The notes beneath the pieces were generated by a model. The model was not told the DNA's origin, did no database searches, and was given only the letters and a program-made list of their open reading frames with translations. Both the position numbers and the translations under genes were made by a program. From Myxococcota bacterium (GTDB lineage: Bacteria > Myxococcota_A > Polyangia > HGW-17), in the NCBI GenBank assembly GCA_018821305.1, contig JAHJMN010000199.1, positions 1 through 64,000 of the forward strand: a stretch of DNA of 64,000 bases, given 5' to 3'. Positions 50,376 through 59,764 of this stretch are shown here, piece by piece (within the stretch, counting starts at the first letter, position 1; each line of letters starts with the position of its first letter).

Positions 50376-53300
50376 ATGAAGAAAATCTTAAGTCTATTCA
50401 TAGTAATTGCAGGGCTGTTCTATTCAGGAAATGTTTTGGCTCAGGATCTTTATATCTCCAATTGTAAGGCCCATGCTTTTCTGAATCCAAATACAAATAA
50501 AATTGATATTGAATTCAAAGCTCAGGTTTGTTCTACAAATGGAACTCCCTGGTATGGTCAAACTTCGACTGTTTGGTTTTACCCTCACCTTGAATCCTCT
50601 CCGGGATATCCACCAACAGCTACACCGCTTCACTACAGTGCATCGGTTGATTTCAGCAATTTTTTGGGATGGTGGTATTGGTCCAGCGATTGCGTGCAGG
50701 CCAAGACAACTGTTACCGGTACTGATTGGGCTCAGGGCGTTTACAAACTCTGGTGCGTTGTAGACCCAGGAAATGCCCTCCCATCGGGTGATGATCCTAA
50801 AAATAATAATGTTTATGGCCCTCAGACCTGGCGAGTTGGCCCGGATCTCTGGGTTCAGACTTTCTACGCCGAGATTAAGGGCACTGAGCTTAAGTATAAA
50901 TTTAAAGTTTGTAACTCAGGAACCCATAAAGCCACAAATTTCCGTGTAGGTCTTTATTATCATAGGTATACACCTCCAGGACGTGATGAATACTCCGATA
51001 CTTTCAAGTCTTTTACAGAACTTGCTCCTCCCAAATGCTACCAGAAATGGCATTGGGGTGGGTATGAGTGGCAATGCGATCCTGTATGTACCGAAGAGGA
51101 CATGGATGGAGATAAAAAGCCAGATCCTATTGAAATTATCAGAAATCCTACTCCAAATGGTTATTTTGTAAGTTGGCTTAAAGCGGACTCCGGCGAGTTT
51201 GTTGAAGAAGCTGATGATACTAATAACGTAAGTTGGCCGCTTTATATCAATATGGCCAACCCGGATCTCATCATTGATAAATTTACTGCGACAGTTTCTA
51301 AAAACTCACCGTATTCCGTGGACTATTATGTCAAGGTTTGCAACATAGGTGCTGCCACGGCAAAACGATTCTGGGTTGATCTCTACTATCACCGTGAGCG
51401 CGATGATCCGCCCAGTCAGGGTCAGCCCGGTGATCAGCACATTAAAAGAGAATATTTGAAGTTTGCTCCCACTCCGGGGCCGACTAACTGCAGTTCGCAT
51501 ACATTCACCAGATTTCAAACTCCGGTTGGTGAATATCAGAGTTATGTTCAAGCGGATGCTGACGACTACGTAATTGATGCGGACCGGGTCACAAATCAGG
51601 AAGGTCCAATCATCGTAAATGTTCCAGGCGGATCTCTTCCTCCCGGTTGTGAAGATCATGACGGTGACGGCTACGGCTATGGTAGTGACTGTGGTCTTGA
51701 TCCCGCCTGTATGCTCTCATGCAATGGTGATGTAGCCTGTGAGGCACAATGCCCTAAAGATACTTCAGTAGTTGATTGTGACGACGATGATGCCGATGTA
51801 CATCCCGGTGCCGAAGAAATCTGTGATGACGACATTGACCAGAATTGCAATGGAACAGCCAATGACGGATGCGCCGGTGTTGACTGCAACGATAATGATG
51901 GTGACGGTGTTCCTTCAGGTCCGGATTGCAACCCCTCGGCAAATGATTGCGACGACAACGATCCCGATCGCGCCCCCGGTTTTGAAGAAACCTGTGGTGA
52001 CAATGTTGATAATGACTGCGATGGCTATGCCGATGACTGCTGCCCCGGCGTAGAATTCTGCGATTCTGATAATGATGGCGCATGTACGGGTTCCGATTGT
52101 CCGGGGCCGAGAGATCCCGAATGTGTAGCAGCTTGTGATGGTGATATTTCTTGTATCGAAGCTTGTCCTCCGGCTAAAGATCCTGCTTGTGTAGCCGCTT
52201 GCGATGGCAATCAGGCATGTATTGATGCATGTCCCGACTTTAAAGATCCTAACTGTGTTCAAGCCTGTGCCGGCAATCAGACTTGTATTGATGCATGTCC
52301 TCCTCCTCAGGATGGTGACGACAACGATCCCAACTGCGGCTGGCTCGGTGGTGCAGAAGTCTGTGGCGATCATATAGATAATGATTGTGACGGTCATGTA
52401 GATGACGGTTGTGGTACAACTTTCTGTGAAGATGCTGATAATGATGGTTATGGAGTGGGTGTTGGCTGTACTGGACCTCAGGATTGTGATGACACAAATC
52501 CCAATGTTTCCCCTGCAGCACAGGAAGTTTGCGGCGATGGTGTAGACGATAACTGTGATTACGTTCCTGATGGAATGTGCGATACCTGCGTAGACACAGA
52601 TGGTGACGGTTATTACGTTGGAAACGGCGATGATCCCAATTGTCAGGATCGGCCTAAAGATTGCGACGATCAGAATTCCTACATCAGACCTGGTGGAATT
52701 GAAATTTGCGGCAATGATATTGATGAAAACTGCAACCTTTCAACCATTGATACACCATGCGTTGATCCCGCTGACGCAGAAGAATGTCTTGCGCTACTGC
52801 CTGATGATGATGCCGTTTGGGCTTGTCTACAGGACAAACCCACAGTGGAACCGCCTCAGTGTATTGCTTATGATACAAATGAAACCGAACCCTGCCATGA
52901 TCCTGCTTGTATTATGGCTTGTGTTGCAGCCTGTGGTGGTCCAGTAACCTGCCCGGGACTTGACGATTGCATCAATGCCTGTCCTCTGTGGCCTGAGTGC
53001 AACGATGCAGATGGCGATGGCTGGCCTTCCGGTGAAGGTTGCGAATCCACTATTGTTGACTGTAATGAATCAATTCCTGGTGGAGCCAATGTAAACCCTG
53101 CCTCTAATGAAACATGTGATGGTTTGGACAACGATTGTGATGGGTCCATTGACGAGTGGAACGCAAACGGTGAACCCTGTAAGGATTGGGAATGTGTTCA
53201 GAACTGCGTTGGTGATCCTATCTGCATTGAAGGTTGTCCTAATGTCGACTGTGTTGATCATGACGGTGACGGCTGGGGTGTTGGAAGTGATTGTCAGGGC

Positions 53301-53687
53301 GAACAGGATCCTGATGATAACAATCCATCAATTTACCCCGGGGCCCGCGAAATCTGCGGTGACAATATTGACCAAAGTGGCGATGGCGTTGCTGACAACG
53401 GTTGTATTCTGTGTGTAGATCACGATGGCGACGGCTTTGGTGTAGGTCCGGGATGTGCGATCCTTGACTGTGATGACACCAATTCAGGTGTTAACCCCGG
53501 TATTGATGAGCGCTGTGGTGAAAAAGACACGGACTGCGACGGCAAAGTTCCTGTGGCAACCCTGTGTCAGGATGAAATTTCATCCTGCAACTGCCGAGCT
53601 GGTGGTAAGACCCGGTCCGATGTATTTCTGCCTGTTTTCGGTTTGATTCTGGGTATTGGACTTTTCCGAATCCGTCGTAGAAAATAA
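50376..53687 (+). CDS. surface protein with CARDB domains, MopE-type metal-binding repeats and a MYXO-CTERM-like tail
   Basis: The 1103-residue protein has a signal peptide ('MKKILSLFIVIAGLFYSGNVLAQ'-like, cleaved near 22). Two CARDB-type beta domains lie at about 150-300 and 305-415 ('DLWVQTFYAEIKGTELKYKF', 'DLIIDKFTATVSKNSPYSVD'). About ten MopE putative metal-binding repeats follow ('DGDGYGYGSDC', 'DCDDDDADVHPGAEEICDDD'). Several inserted units have the form 'DPxCVxACDGNxxCIxACP'. The tail, 'CNCRAGGKT', a hydrophobic helix and 'RIRRRK', matches MYXO-CTERM sorting signals, which direct proteins to the surface after cleavage. The repeats suggest heavy Ca or Cu loading. Confidence 0.85.
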   Translation: MKKILSLFIVIAGLFYSGNVLAQDLYISNCKAHAFLNPNTNKIDIEFKAQVCSTNGTPWYGQTSTVWFYPHLESSPGYPPTATPLHYSASVDFSNFLGWWYWSSDCVQAKTTVTGTDWAQGVYKLWCVVDPGNALPSGDDPKNNNVYGPQTWRVGPDLWVQTFYAEIKGTELKYKFKVCNSGTHKATNFRVGLYYHRYTPPGRDEYSDTFKSFTELAPPKCYQKWHWGGYEWQCDPVCTEEDMDGDKKPDPIEIIRNPTPNGYFVSWLKADSGEFVEEADDTNNVSWPLYINMANPDLIIDKFTATVSKNSPYSVDYYVKVCNIGAATAKRFWVDLYYHRERDDPPSQGQPGDQHIKREYLKFAPTPGPTNCSSHTFTRFQTPVGEYQSYVQADADDYVIDADRVTNQEGPIIVNVPGGSLPPGCEDHDGDGYGYGSDCGLDPACMLSCNGDVACEAQCPKDTSVVDCDDDDADVHPGAEEICDDDIDQNCNGTANDGCAGVDCNDNDGDGVPSGPDCNPSANDCDDNDPDRAPGFEETCGDNVDNDCDGYADDCCPGVEFCDSDNDGACTGSDCPGPRDPECVAACDGDISCIEACPPAKDPACVAACDGNQACIDACPDFKDPNCVQACAGNQTCIDACPPPQDGDDNDPNCGWLGGAEVCGDHIDNDCDGHVDDGCGTTFCEDADNDGYGVGVGCTGPQDCDDTNPNVSPAAQEVCGDGVDDNCDYVPDGMCDTCVDTDGDGYYVGNGDDPNCQDRPKDCDDQNSYIRPGGIEICGNDIDENCNLSTIDTPCVDPADAEECLALLPDDDAVWACLQDKPTVEPPQCIAYDTNETEPCHDPACIMACVAACGGPVTCPGLDDCINACPLWPECNDADGDGWPSGEGCESTIVDCNESIPGGANVNPASNETCDGLDNDCDGSIDEWNANGEPCKDWECVQNCVGDPICIEGCPNVDCVDHDGDGWGVGSDCQGEQDPDDNNPSIYPGAREICGDNIDQSGDGVADNGCILCVDHDGDGFGVGPGCAILDCDDTNSGVNPGIDERCGEKDTDCDGKVPVATLCQDEISSCNCRAGGKTRSDVFLPVFGLILGIGLFRIRRRK

Positions 53688-53827
53688 CCACCGGTTAAAT
53701 TTAAGTCAGAAATATTCCTCTTTTTCATAATTTTCTTTACAAAAATCAAATGATTAGGTATCTGGGTAAAGACGTCTTCATGATGTCGTAGTTGTTTTTT
53801 TTATTTTGAGTCGATGATCTGGTAACG

Positions 53828-53876
53828 GTCCTGAGACGCAGGAATCAAGAAATTCGTCTATTTTTTTGCTCAGGAC
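53828..53876. repeat. GTCCTGAG palindromic element
   Basis: GTCCTGAG (53828-53835) and CTCAGGAC (53869-53876) are perfect 8-bp arms around 33 nt. The GTCCTGA arm sequence is shared with the element at 18708. It lies 23 nt before the element at 53899. Confidence 0.55.
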
Positions 53877-53898
53877 TCTGCGAAGTTATAGTTGAATT

Positions 53899-53965
53899 AA
53901 CTGGTGGTGGCCTGCCAGGGTTTTTAATAAAATCCTTCGTTAAGCGAATTAAAGGCCACGAACTG
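53899..53965 (-). repeat. palindromic element, first subtype, upstream of ftsY
   Basis: On the minus strand it reads AGTTCGTGGCCTTTAATTCG, then an inner hairpin and AAGGATTTTATTAAAAACCC, then the closing arm GGCCACCACCAGTT. This is the same plan as the element at 40626, with diverged outer arms. It ends 17 nt before the ftsY start codon, so it must be part of the ftsY leader or contain its promoter. Confidence 0.75.
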
Positions 53966-53982
53966 AATACTAAGGAGTTTTC

Positions 53983-55254
53983 ATGAACGATATACTTCCG
54001 ATTGTCATATTTATAGCAGTACTTGGTGGCTTTTCTTTCCTCATTTTACGCTATTTGATGGTTTCAAAAGCAAAGAAAAAAGAAGCCGAAACTGAAAAGC
54101 GTTTAGAAAAAGAAGAATATTCAAAAATAGATAAATCTTCAAGAGTTGTAACAATACCTGAAGAGGAAAAATCCCCAGTTCCTCAAGTTAATAAGCAAAA
54201 AAAGAGTGTTGCCACAGCCCCGCCGGTTTCAAAACGTGAAATTGTTTCTGAAGAAAAAGCTCCAATTGAAGTTGAGGAATCTGTTAAGAAAGAACAGACC
54301 CCGGTACCTGCCATTGAAGAAAAACCGCGGGGAAAAACCTTAAAAGAAGGTCTTAAAAAAACCAGGGGTGGGTTTATTTCAAAAATAGGGAGCCTTTTTT
54401 CGAGGAAAAAGGAAATTGATGAGGAGTTTTTAGAGGAGCTTGAGGAAGTTTTATTTACAGCAGATATTGGCCCTTTTACTTCTGAAAACCTGCTGAGTCA
54501 CGTTAAAGAAAAACTCGATAAAAAATCTCTGGATAATCCTGATGCAGTCTGGTCGGCGTTGAGAGAAAAATCAAAAGAAATACTTGATCTTCCCGTGAAC
54601 GATTATGATTTTAATGCGAAAAAACCATATGTGATTCTTGTCGTTGGAGTAAATGGGGTTGGGAAAACTACTTCCATTGGAAAACTCGCCAGTAGGTTTA
54701 AAAGTGAGGGTAAGAAGGTGATGCTTGCCGCTGGTGATACTTTCCGGGCTGCAGCGATAGAACAACTTGAAGTTTGGGCAACTACTCGAGTTGGTTGTGA
54801 TATCGCAAAAGGAAAAGAAGGTGCTGATCCTTCAAGTGTTATTTTTGACGCAATTAAAAAGGCTCAGGCAGAGGACGTGGACGTACTTATTGCTGATACC
54901 GCAGGAAGGCTTCACACTTCGGTTAATTTGATGGATGAACTGGCAAAAGTACGGAGAACCTGTGATAAGGCGATGTCAGGTGCTCCCCACGACACTTTTC
55001 TGGTTTTAGATGCTACTACCGGCCAAAATGCTTTGCACCAGGCAGATATGTTCATGAAAGTAATGGACTTCAGTGGTATAATTATTACAAAACTTGATGG
55101 TACAGCAAAAGGTGGTGTTATTCTTGGAATCTGTGATAAAATGAAGGTCCCTGTAAAATACATCGGTATCGGTGAGCAGGTGGAAGACCTCAGGGATTTC
55201 AATGCCGCTGATTTTGTTGAAGCTCTCTATGAAAAAGAGAGTGACCAGGAGTAG
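53983..55254 (+). CDS. ftsY: signal recognition particle receptor FtsY
   Basis: The 423-residue SRP receptor GTPase has an N-terminal membrane helix (about 5-25) and a long charged Lys/Glu/Pro linker to about 110. The N domain carries '[14 protein letters not shown]', and the G domain has P-loop '[15 protein letters not shown]' (222-236), '[15 protein letters not shown]', 'DTAGRLHT', '[10 protein letters not shown]' and '[14 protein letters not shown]'. The membrane helix is uncommon in FtsY of enteric bacteria but normal in other phyla. AAGGAG stands 5 nt before the ATG. Confidence 0.95.
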   Translation: MNDILPIVIFIAVLGGFSFLILRYLMVSKAKKKEAETEKRLEKEEYSKIDKSSRVVTIPEEEKSPVPQVNKQKKSVATAPPVSKREIVSEEKAPIEVEESVKKEQTPVPAIEEKPRGKTLKEGLKKTRGGFISKIGSLFSRKKEIDEEFLEELEEVLFTADIGPFTSENLLSHVKEKLDKKSLDNPDAVWSALREKSKEILDLPVNDYDFNAKKPYVILVVGVNGVGKTTSIGKLASRFKSEGKKVMLAAGDTFRAAAIEQLEVWATTRVGCDIAKGKEGADPSSVIFDAIKKAQAEDVDVLIADTAGRLHTSVNLMDELAKVRRTCDKAMSGAPHDTFLVLDATTGQNALHQADMFMKVMDFSGIIITKLDGTAKGGVILGICDKMKVPVKYIGIGEQVEDLRDFNAADFVEALYEKESDQE

Positions 55255-55258
55255 GAAA

Positions 55259-55924
55259 GTGGAAAATCCTCAGACTGTAGAACCTCTGGATCAGGAAACT
55301 GAAAGTCATCTCAAATTGAGTTACATGTGGCCTGGGATAATAATGCTCATTGGCACTGCCATGGCCTCATTTCAAGGATTCGAACCATATAATGACTATA
55401 TGGATAAAAACTACAATTACATTAAGGTTCCCGCTGTACTGCAGAAGGTTCTTGTTGTTTCCGGTGATGGCGAAAAATCCATAGTGACCAAGCAGACAAA
55501 TACAGTTTTTCGTCTAAAACTTATTTTTCAATATTCTCCTCGGGATCTTTTCGGAACTAATGCATCATTACCAGATTATCCAGCATGGTTGAAAATCCCC
55601 ACAAAAGCATATTTGTGGGAAGTCACAAATGAGACCTGGTCTACTTTTAAAAAAGTTAAAGAAGCACAGAGAACTTATATATACAAGACAGATTATCATA
55701 TATACATGAATCCGGAAAATCCAACGAAAGCCCGTTGGCAATTTTTCGTAGACTACACCTGGGCAAAAATAGGGTTATCTTTAATTGGGCTTGGCGTTTT
55801 ATTTATATTATTTATTCTTGTTGTAAATAATCGGGCCGAGAAAAAATATGTCAGCGAGCGTGAAGAGCTAATGAGAATGCGGGAACGGCGGCTCGCAAGA
55901 TACAATAAATCCGACAATTCCTGA
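55259..55924 (+). CDS. DUF3592-like membrane protein
   Basis: The protein, about 221 residues, has two membrane helices ('YMWPGIIMLIGTAMASF' near 23-39 and 'LSLIGLGVLFILFILVV' near 180-197). They enclose a beta-rich outer part with 'YIKVPAVLQKVLVV' and 'TDYHIYMNPENPTKARWQFF', the pattern of DUF3592-type proteins. The start is a GTG at 55259, with AGGAG 7 nt upstream, 4 nt after the ftsY stop. Earlier in-frame starts would lie inside ftsY. The cytoplasmic tail is basic. No function is known. Confidence 0.65.
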   Translation: MENPQTVEPLDQETESHLKLSYMWPGIIMLIGTAMASFQGFEPYNDYMDKNYNYIKVPAVLQKVLVVSGDGEKSIVTKQTNTVFRLKLIFQYSPRDLFGTNASLPDYPAWLKIPTKAYLWEVTNETWSTFKKVKEAQRTYIYKTDYHIYMNPENPTKARWQFFVDYTWAKIGLSLIGLGVLFILFILVVNNRAEKKYVSEREELMRMRERRLARYNKSDNS

Positions 55925-56027
55925 ACCATGGTTAATTGCAACTCTATATATTATAAATAGTTTCCGAGTTGCAGGTGTAATTGGGGTTTTCCGTTTTCAC
56001 TACAAATATTTCAGAACCTTTTTGACT

Positions 56028-56080
56028 TTGTCCTGCAGAGGTATCTGAATTCAAATATTTGAGTTGCAGGACATGAACTG
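56028..56080. repeat. GTCCTGCA palindromic element before the TPR gene
   Basis: GTCCTGCA (56030-56037) and TGCAGGAC (56065-56072) are perfect 8-bp arms. The right side continues ATGAACTG, close to the ACGAACT end of the other elements. It ends 6 nt before the ATG at 56087, so the translation start of the next gene is fused to the element. Confidence 0.6.
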
Positions 56081-56086
56081 AAGAAA

Positions 56087-58417
56087 ATGAAACCTCGTAT
56101 CGAACCAGTTCTGCTTTCTTTAAATTCCGTTAATAAAAAAACCGGAATAAAAAAAATATCCCACTTGAGTACTTTACCAATTATCGCACTCATAATTGCA
56201 TCAAGCACAGGAGCTGCATGGGTCACGGCAATCCTTATATATCGACAAGCTGTAAACCGGGAAAGAAACAGACAGTTTAATAATATTATAATGGAAACCC
56301 TAAAAGATGACCCTTCATCTTACGCAAGGGCAATAAAAGCTCTTGAACGTCCTGGAGTGGGAAGCACGGGCGCATATCTCCGTAATAAATTTATTCTTTT
56401 TCAGGTTTTTATACATAAAAAGACTGAATATATAAAGTTTCTTGATTCAAGAAGTCATAAAAAAGGTAGAGGGAAAATATTTAAACAAGTATATGATATT
56501 GCACACTATCTGCAGTCTGAGAAGTATCCAGAAGCAGCCCTGGAATGCGAAAAGGCTCTTGCTTCATTTCCCAGAGAGCCTCTATTCCATTTCCTTAATG
56601 CTATTGCACGAATTGAAACATATAATTACGATGCCGCTTACCTGAGCCTTAAAATTGTTCAAGAACTAGATAAAAGGTATAAAATTCCATATCTTTTTGA
56701 GATGGCTAGACTTGAAAGAAGGCGGGCTCAATACCGGAAATCAACGGAGTTTTTAAATCAGGTACTAAAAATTAACAAAAATCACAAGGCTGCAATTCTC
56801 GCTAGAAAATTAAATCTTGTAATGGATGGACAAGACCACGTTTTAAAAAAGGTTGAATCTGATCCTGAATTGAAACATTTGAGTGATTTGGTAAATGGCC
56901 TAGGTAATTTAAAGAAGGTTAACTATCTAAAAGCATATAACTATTGTGCAAGTAGTTGGGATTCAGTAAAGGATCCACTTGCCCTTGAGTGTACAATTAA
57001 AGCAATGTTGTTTGGTAGTATTAAGCCGGAAAAATTTGAAGGTTACTTTCAAATATTGAAAGATACTCCTACTCCTGACAGGCAACTTATTTATGCAATT
57101 AATTTGTTGAGAACCGGCAAGCCTCTAGAAGCGTTTAATATTCTAGAAAAAATAGAAAGAAACTCTAAAGATAAGAAAAACATAATTAATCGGTTGCTGA
57201 TTAAATCCGCCGCAGATTTAGATAAGACCGAATGGATCAAGCAGCGATGCCATGCTGGAATCTCGGATGAGCGGTCTATATGTATGTGGGCTCTTTGGCG
57301 CACGGGGAACTGGCAGGATTTAAAGAAAATGTTGAGAAAAAACTCATGCAACCAATCCAAAGGCTTTTTTATAGATCATGAACGTGCAACAATAAAACAT
57401 GAAAAATGTAAGTCTGACGATATACTTTGCCTCACAGTTTCTTTTTATTCAGCATGTCAACAATGGCAGTGGAGTAAAGCTGAACTCATTATTTCTATGA
57501 TTAAAGATCCTGTATTTGAGATAGAACGAAAAATTATGGAAGCTTATTTATATGAAAAATCAGGAAAGTTTTCAAAAGCTTTCAAGTCTCTCGATAAATT
57601 AATAAGTATGGATATACGCAGTCCTGTTCAATTGTATCAGTATGCACATGTTCTTTTAAAAATGGAACAGATGGACTCTGTGAACTTAATTGCTCATCAA
57701 TTAAGGAAACAATATCCACTTACTTATTATGGGAGCGTACTATCTTCATTTTATTATAGTAAGAGGCGTAACTATACGGAATTGAAAAAATCTCTTGATG
57801 AAGCTGCAGTTTTTCAAGGCAGGATTCAGGAAATGAATATTCTCAAATCCGCGGTTCTTCTCCATCGAGGCGAATATCCTGAAATGATAAGACTTCTGGA
57901 TGAATCTATCAGGATGACTGAAGACTATCCAAAATATTATTACAAAGCTATTGAAATGCTGCATAAAGCTCGGCAGTTCAAATTGGTAATCGATTATGCA
58001 AATAAAATTGCGGAACAAGCCTCAACTAAAAAAGACACATCTCTATATACTTATTACCTCGCCAAAGTGTTTGAGTTGTGCACAGAGGATGAATTTAAAG
58101 ATTTTCGAAGGCAAATTGTTGAAAAAATAGAAAAATTACCGGTAAAACATCCTCTGGCTTATGCTTTGCTTTCTAACTACTACCGTGGTATTGATGATAA
58201 AAATCAAAAAGTAAGAGAATACCTGCATAAAGCAGTGCAGTTGGCTCCAGGAGAGGTGATACTTCGATTAAAATTGGCAGAATTATTAAAGATGACTGCT
58301 CCTTTGGAAGCTGAAAAACATCTGAGGATAATTCTGAGAGAATTTGCGTATCACAGTGCTGCTCTTAAGGCTCGCAAACTCTTGAGGGAGACTAATAAAA
58401 TGAGCAAGAAGGACTGA
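56087..58417 (+). CDS. membrane-anchored TPR-like repeat protein
   Basis: The 776-residue protein has a basic N-terminus, one membrane helix near 30-52 ('LPIIALIIASSTGAAWVTAI'), and then only helical hairpins of the TPR/Sel1 kind to the end ('AKYRKSTEFLNQVLKINKNH'-like, 'YLHKAVQLAPGEVILRLKLA'). It should be a periplasmic scaffold. It is 4 nt before the next gene and 162 nt after the DUF3592-like gene. No specific family was recognised. Its start region is formed partly by a palindromic element. Confidence 0.7.
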   Translation: MKPRIEPVLLSLNSVNKKTGIKKISHLSTLPIIALIIASSTGAAWVTAILIYRQAVNRERNRQFNNIIMETLKDDPSSYARAIKALERPGVGSTGAYLRNKFILFQVFIHKKTEYIKFLDSRSHKKGRGKIFKQVYDIAHYLQSEKYPEAALECEKALASFPREPLFHFLNAIARIETYNYDAAYLSLKIVQELDKRYKIPYLFEMARLERRRAQYRKSTEFLNQVLKINKNHKAAILARKLNLVMDGQDHVLKKVESDPELKHLSDLVNGLGNLKKVNYLKAYNYCASSWDSVKDPLALECTIKAMLFGSIKPEKFEGYFQILKDTPTPDRQLIYAINLLRTGKPLEAFNILEKIERNSKDKKNIINRLLIKSAADLDKTEWIKQRCHAGISDERSICMWALWRTGNWQDLKKMLRKNSCNQSKGFFIDHERATIKHEKCKSDDILCLTVSFYSACQQWQWSKAELIISMIKDPVFEIERKIMEAYLYEKSGKFSKAFKSLDKLISMDIRSPVQLYQYAHVLLKMEQMDSVNLIAHQLRKQYPLTYYGSVLSSFYYSKRRNYTELKKSLDEAAVFQGRIQEMNILKSAVLLHRGEYPEMIRLLDESIRMTEDYPKYYYKAIEMLHKARQFKLVIDYANKIAEQASTKKDTSLYTYYLAKVFELCTEDEFKDFRRQIVEKIEKLPVKHPLAYALLSNYYRGIDDKNQKVREYLHKAVQLAPGEVILRLKLAELLKMTAPLEAEKHLRIILREFAYHSAALKARKLLRETNKMSKKD

Positions 58418-58420
58418 ATT

Positions 58421-59764
58421 ATGGAAAAGAAACAAAAAGTCCACTTTCTACAGAATGCGCCTGTGCTTTTGACATGGTCAATAATTGGTTCTGCAGGTGC
58501 ATATACTTATAATAGTATTATTTTTAAATATATAAGAGAAGCTTCTACTTCAACTTCCAGAGATTTTTTCCTTCGCATGGGGTTTTATATCGGGGTATTT
58601 CTGGTCTCCATCCCCCTCACTTTATTGTTTGATCGCTTTTTCAATAACAATCGTTATGTAAATAAATTGTATGGAAAAGATATAGATAACAAAGATATAC
58701 TGACTAAAGCGCAAATGATAAAAAGTGGACAGGCTCAATTTTATATAGCTTTACTTTTATTTACAACTATTTCCTGGTGGTCCTTTGATACTCTCGGTGG
58801 AAATTTTAACTCATGGTACAGAAAATACGGGCAACACTTGACTTCCCTCAGGTCCTCATCGGAAAAGGCCCGCGTAAAATCACTTCATTCTCTAGCGTCT
58901 TCAGGGAACTCAAAGCCCTGGCTTATGAAAATATTTGCGGACAGACTCAAAAAAGGCACAAAAAATGAGAAACTGACCATCATCTGGCTGGCGGGGAGTA
59001 ATTCGCTTAAACATCCTGATATTATAAAAGAAATACAAAATGGTATTAAAAGTAATGATGCCAGTATTAAAAACAATTCAATCCTTGCCCTTACCAGAAT
59101 AATGGAAGTTCCAGGAATAGAAACTGTCAGATTTATAGAAGAGGAATTAAAAAAATACCTTACTGCAGGAAAAAAACCTCCTGTTCAACTGGTTTTTGCC
59201 GCTGCATTTTTAAGAACCACAGAATTTATAAATCTTTTTATCGATATGTTTAAGATTAACGATGAAACACTAAGCGTGATACTTTCTTACGCACTTGTGT
59301 GGGTTTCCGGGCCTACACCTATTCAGATATCCCGGATTATCAGGCAGTTAAAACACAATATTTCAAAAGGTTCAGAGCGTCTTAAATGTATGACTACTAT
59401 TGCTCTTACTTTTATGGCGCAGAGCCTTGATGATGAGTCACTTGCAATCTTGCGTCGTGAATTTGAAGCGAAAAGTAGTGACTTCCGTTGTAATCCTGAA
59501 GTGTTTTCTTTACATTTTAACGAAAAAAAGAGGGATACGATAAATATAACGAAGTTGACAATCCGCGGCTTTACTTATCCCGCTCACGGCAAGGTTCACT
59601 ATCGGGAGCGAATACTCAGAATTCTTGCCCTGAACAGGGATGACAGTATGCTTCCATGGTTCGAGAGGATGGCAAATAATGAAAATATTAATGAATATCT
59701 GAGAGGTCTTGCAAAGCAGGCTGCAAAAAGGAATAAAAATGAGAACCAAATCGCGGACTGGTAA
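58421..59764 (+). CDS. membrane protein with HEAT-like C-terminal half
   Basis: The 447-residue protein has three hydrophobic helices in the first 125 residues ('LLTWSIIGSAGAYTYNSIIF', 'GFYIGVFLVSIPLTLLF', 'FYIALLLFTTISWWSF'), then a soluble helical part. That part carries HEAT-type repeats ('VKSLHSLASSGNSKPWLMKI', 'SIKNNSILALTRIMEVPG', 'RILALNRDDSMLPWFERMA'). It overlaps the next gene by 26 nt and follows the TPR gene by 4 nt. The combination suggests a scaffold for the glycosyltransferase-like proteins encoded next, but nothing in the sequence proves this. Confidence 0.65.
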   Translation: MEKKQKVHFLQNAPVLLTWSIIGSAGAYTYNSIIFKYIREASTSTSRDFFLRMGFYIGVFLVSIPLTLLFDRFFNNNRYVNKLYGKDIDNKDILTKAQMIKSGQAQFYIALLLFTTISWWSFDTLGGNFNSWYRKYGQHLTSLRSSSEKARVKSLHSLASSGNSKPWLMKIFADRLKKGTKNEKLTIIWLAGSNSLKHPDIIKEIQNGIKSNDASIKNNSILALTRIMEVPGIETVRFIEEELKKYLTAGKKPPVQLVFAAAFLRTTEFINLFIDMFKINDETLSVILSYALVWVSGPTPIQISRIIRQLKHNISKGSERLKCMTTIALTFMAQSLDDESLAILRREFEAKSSDFRCNPEVFSLHFNEKKRDTINITKLTIRGFTYPAHGKVHYRERILRILALNRDDSMLPWFERMANNENINEYLRGLAKQAAKRNKNENQIADW

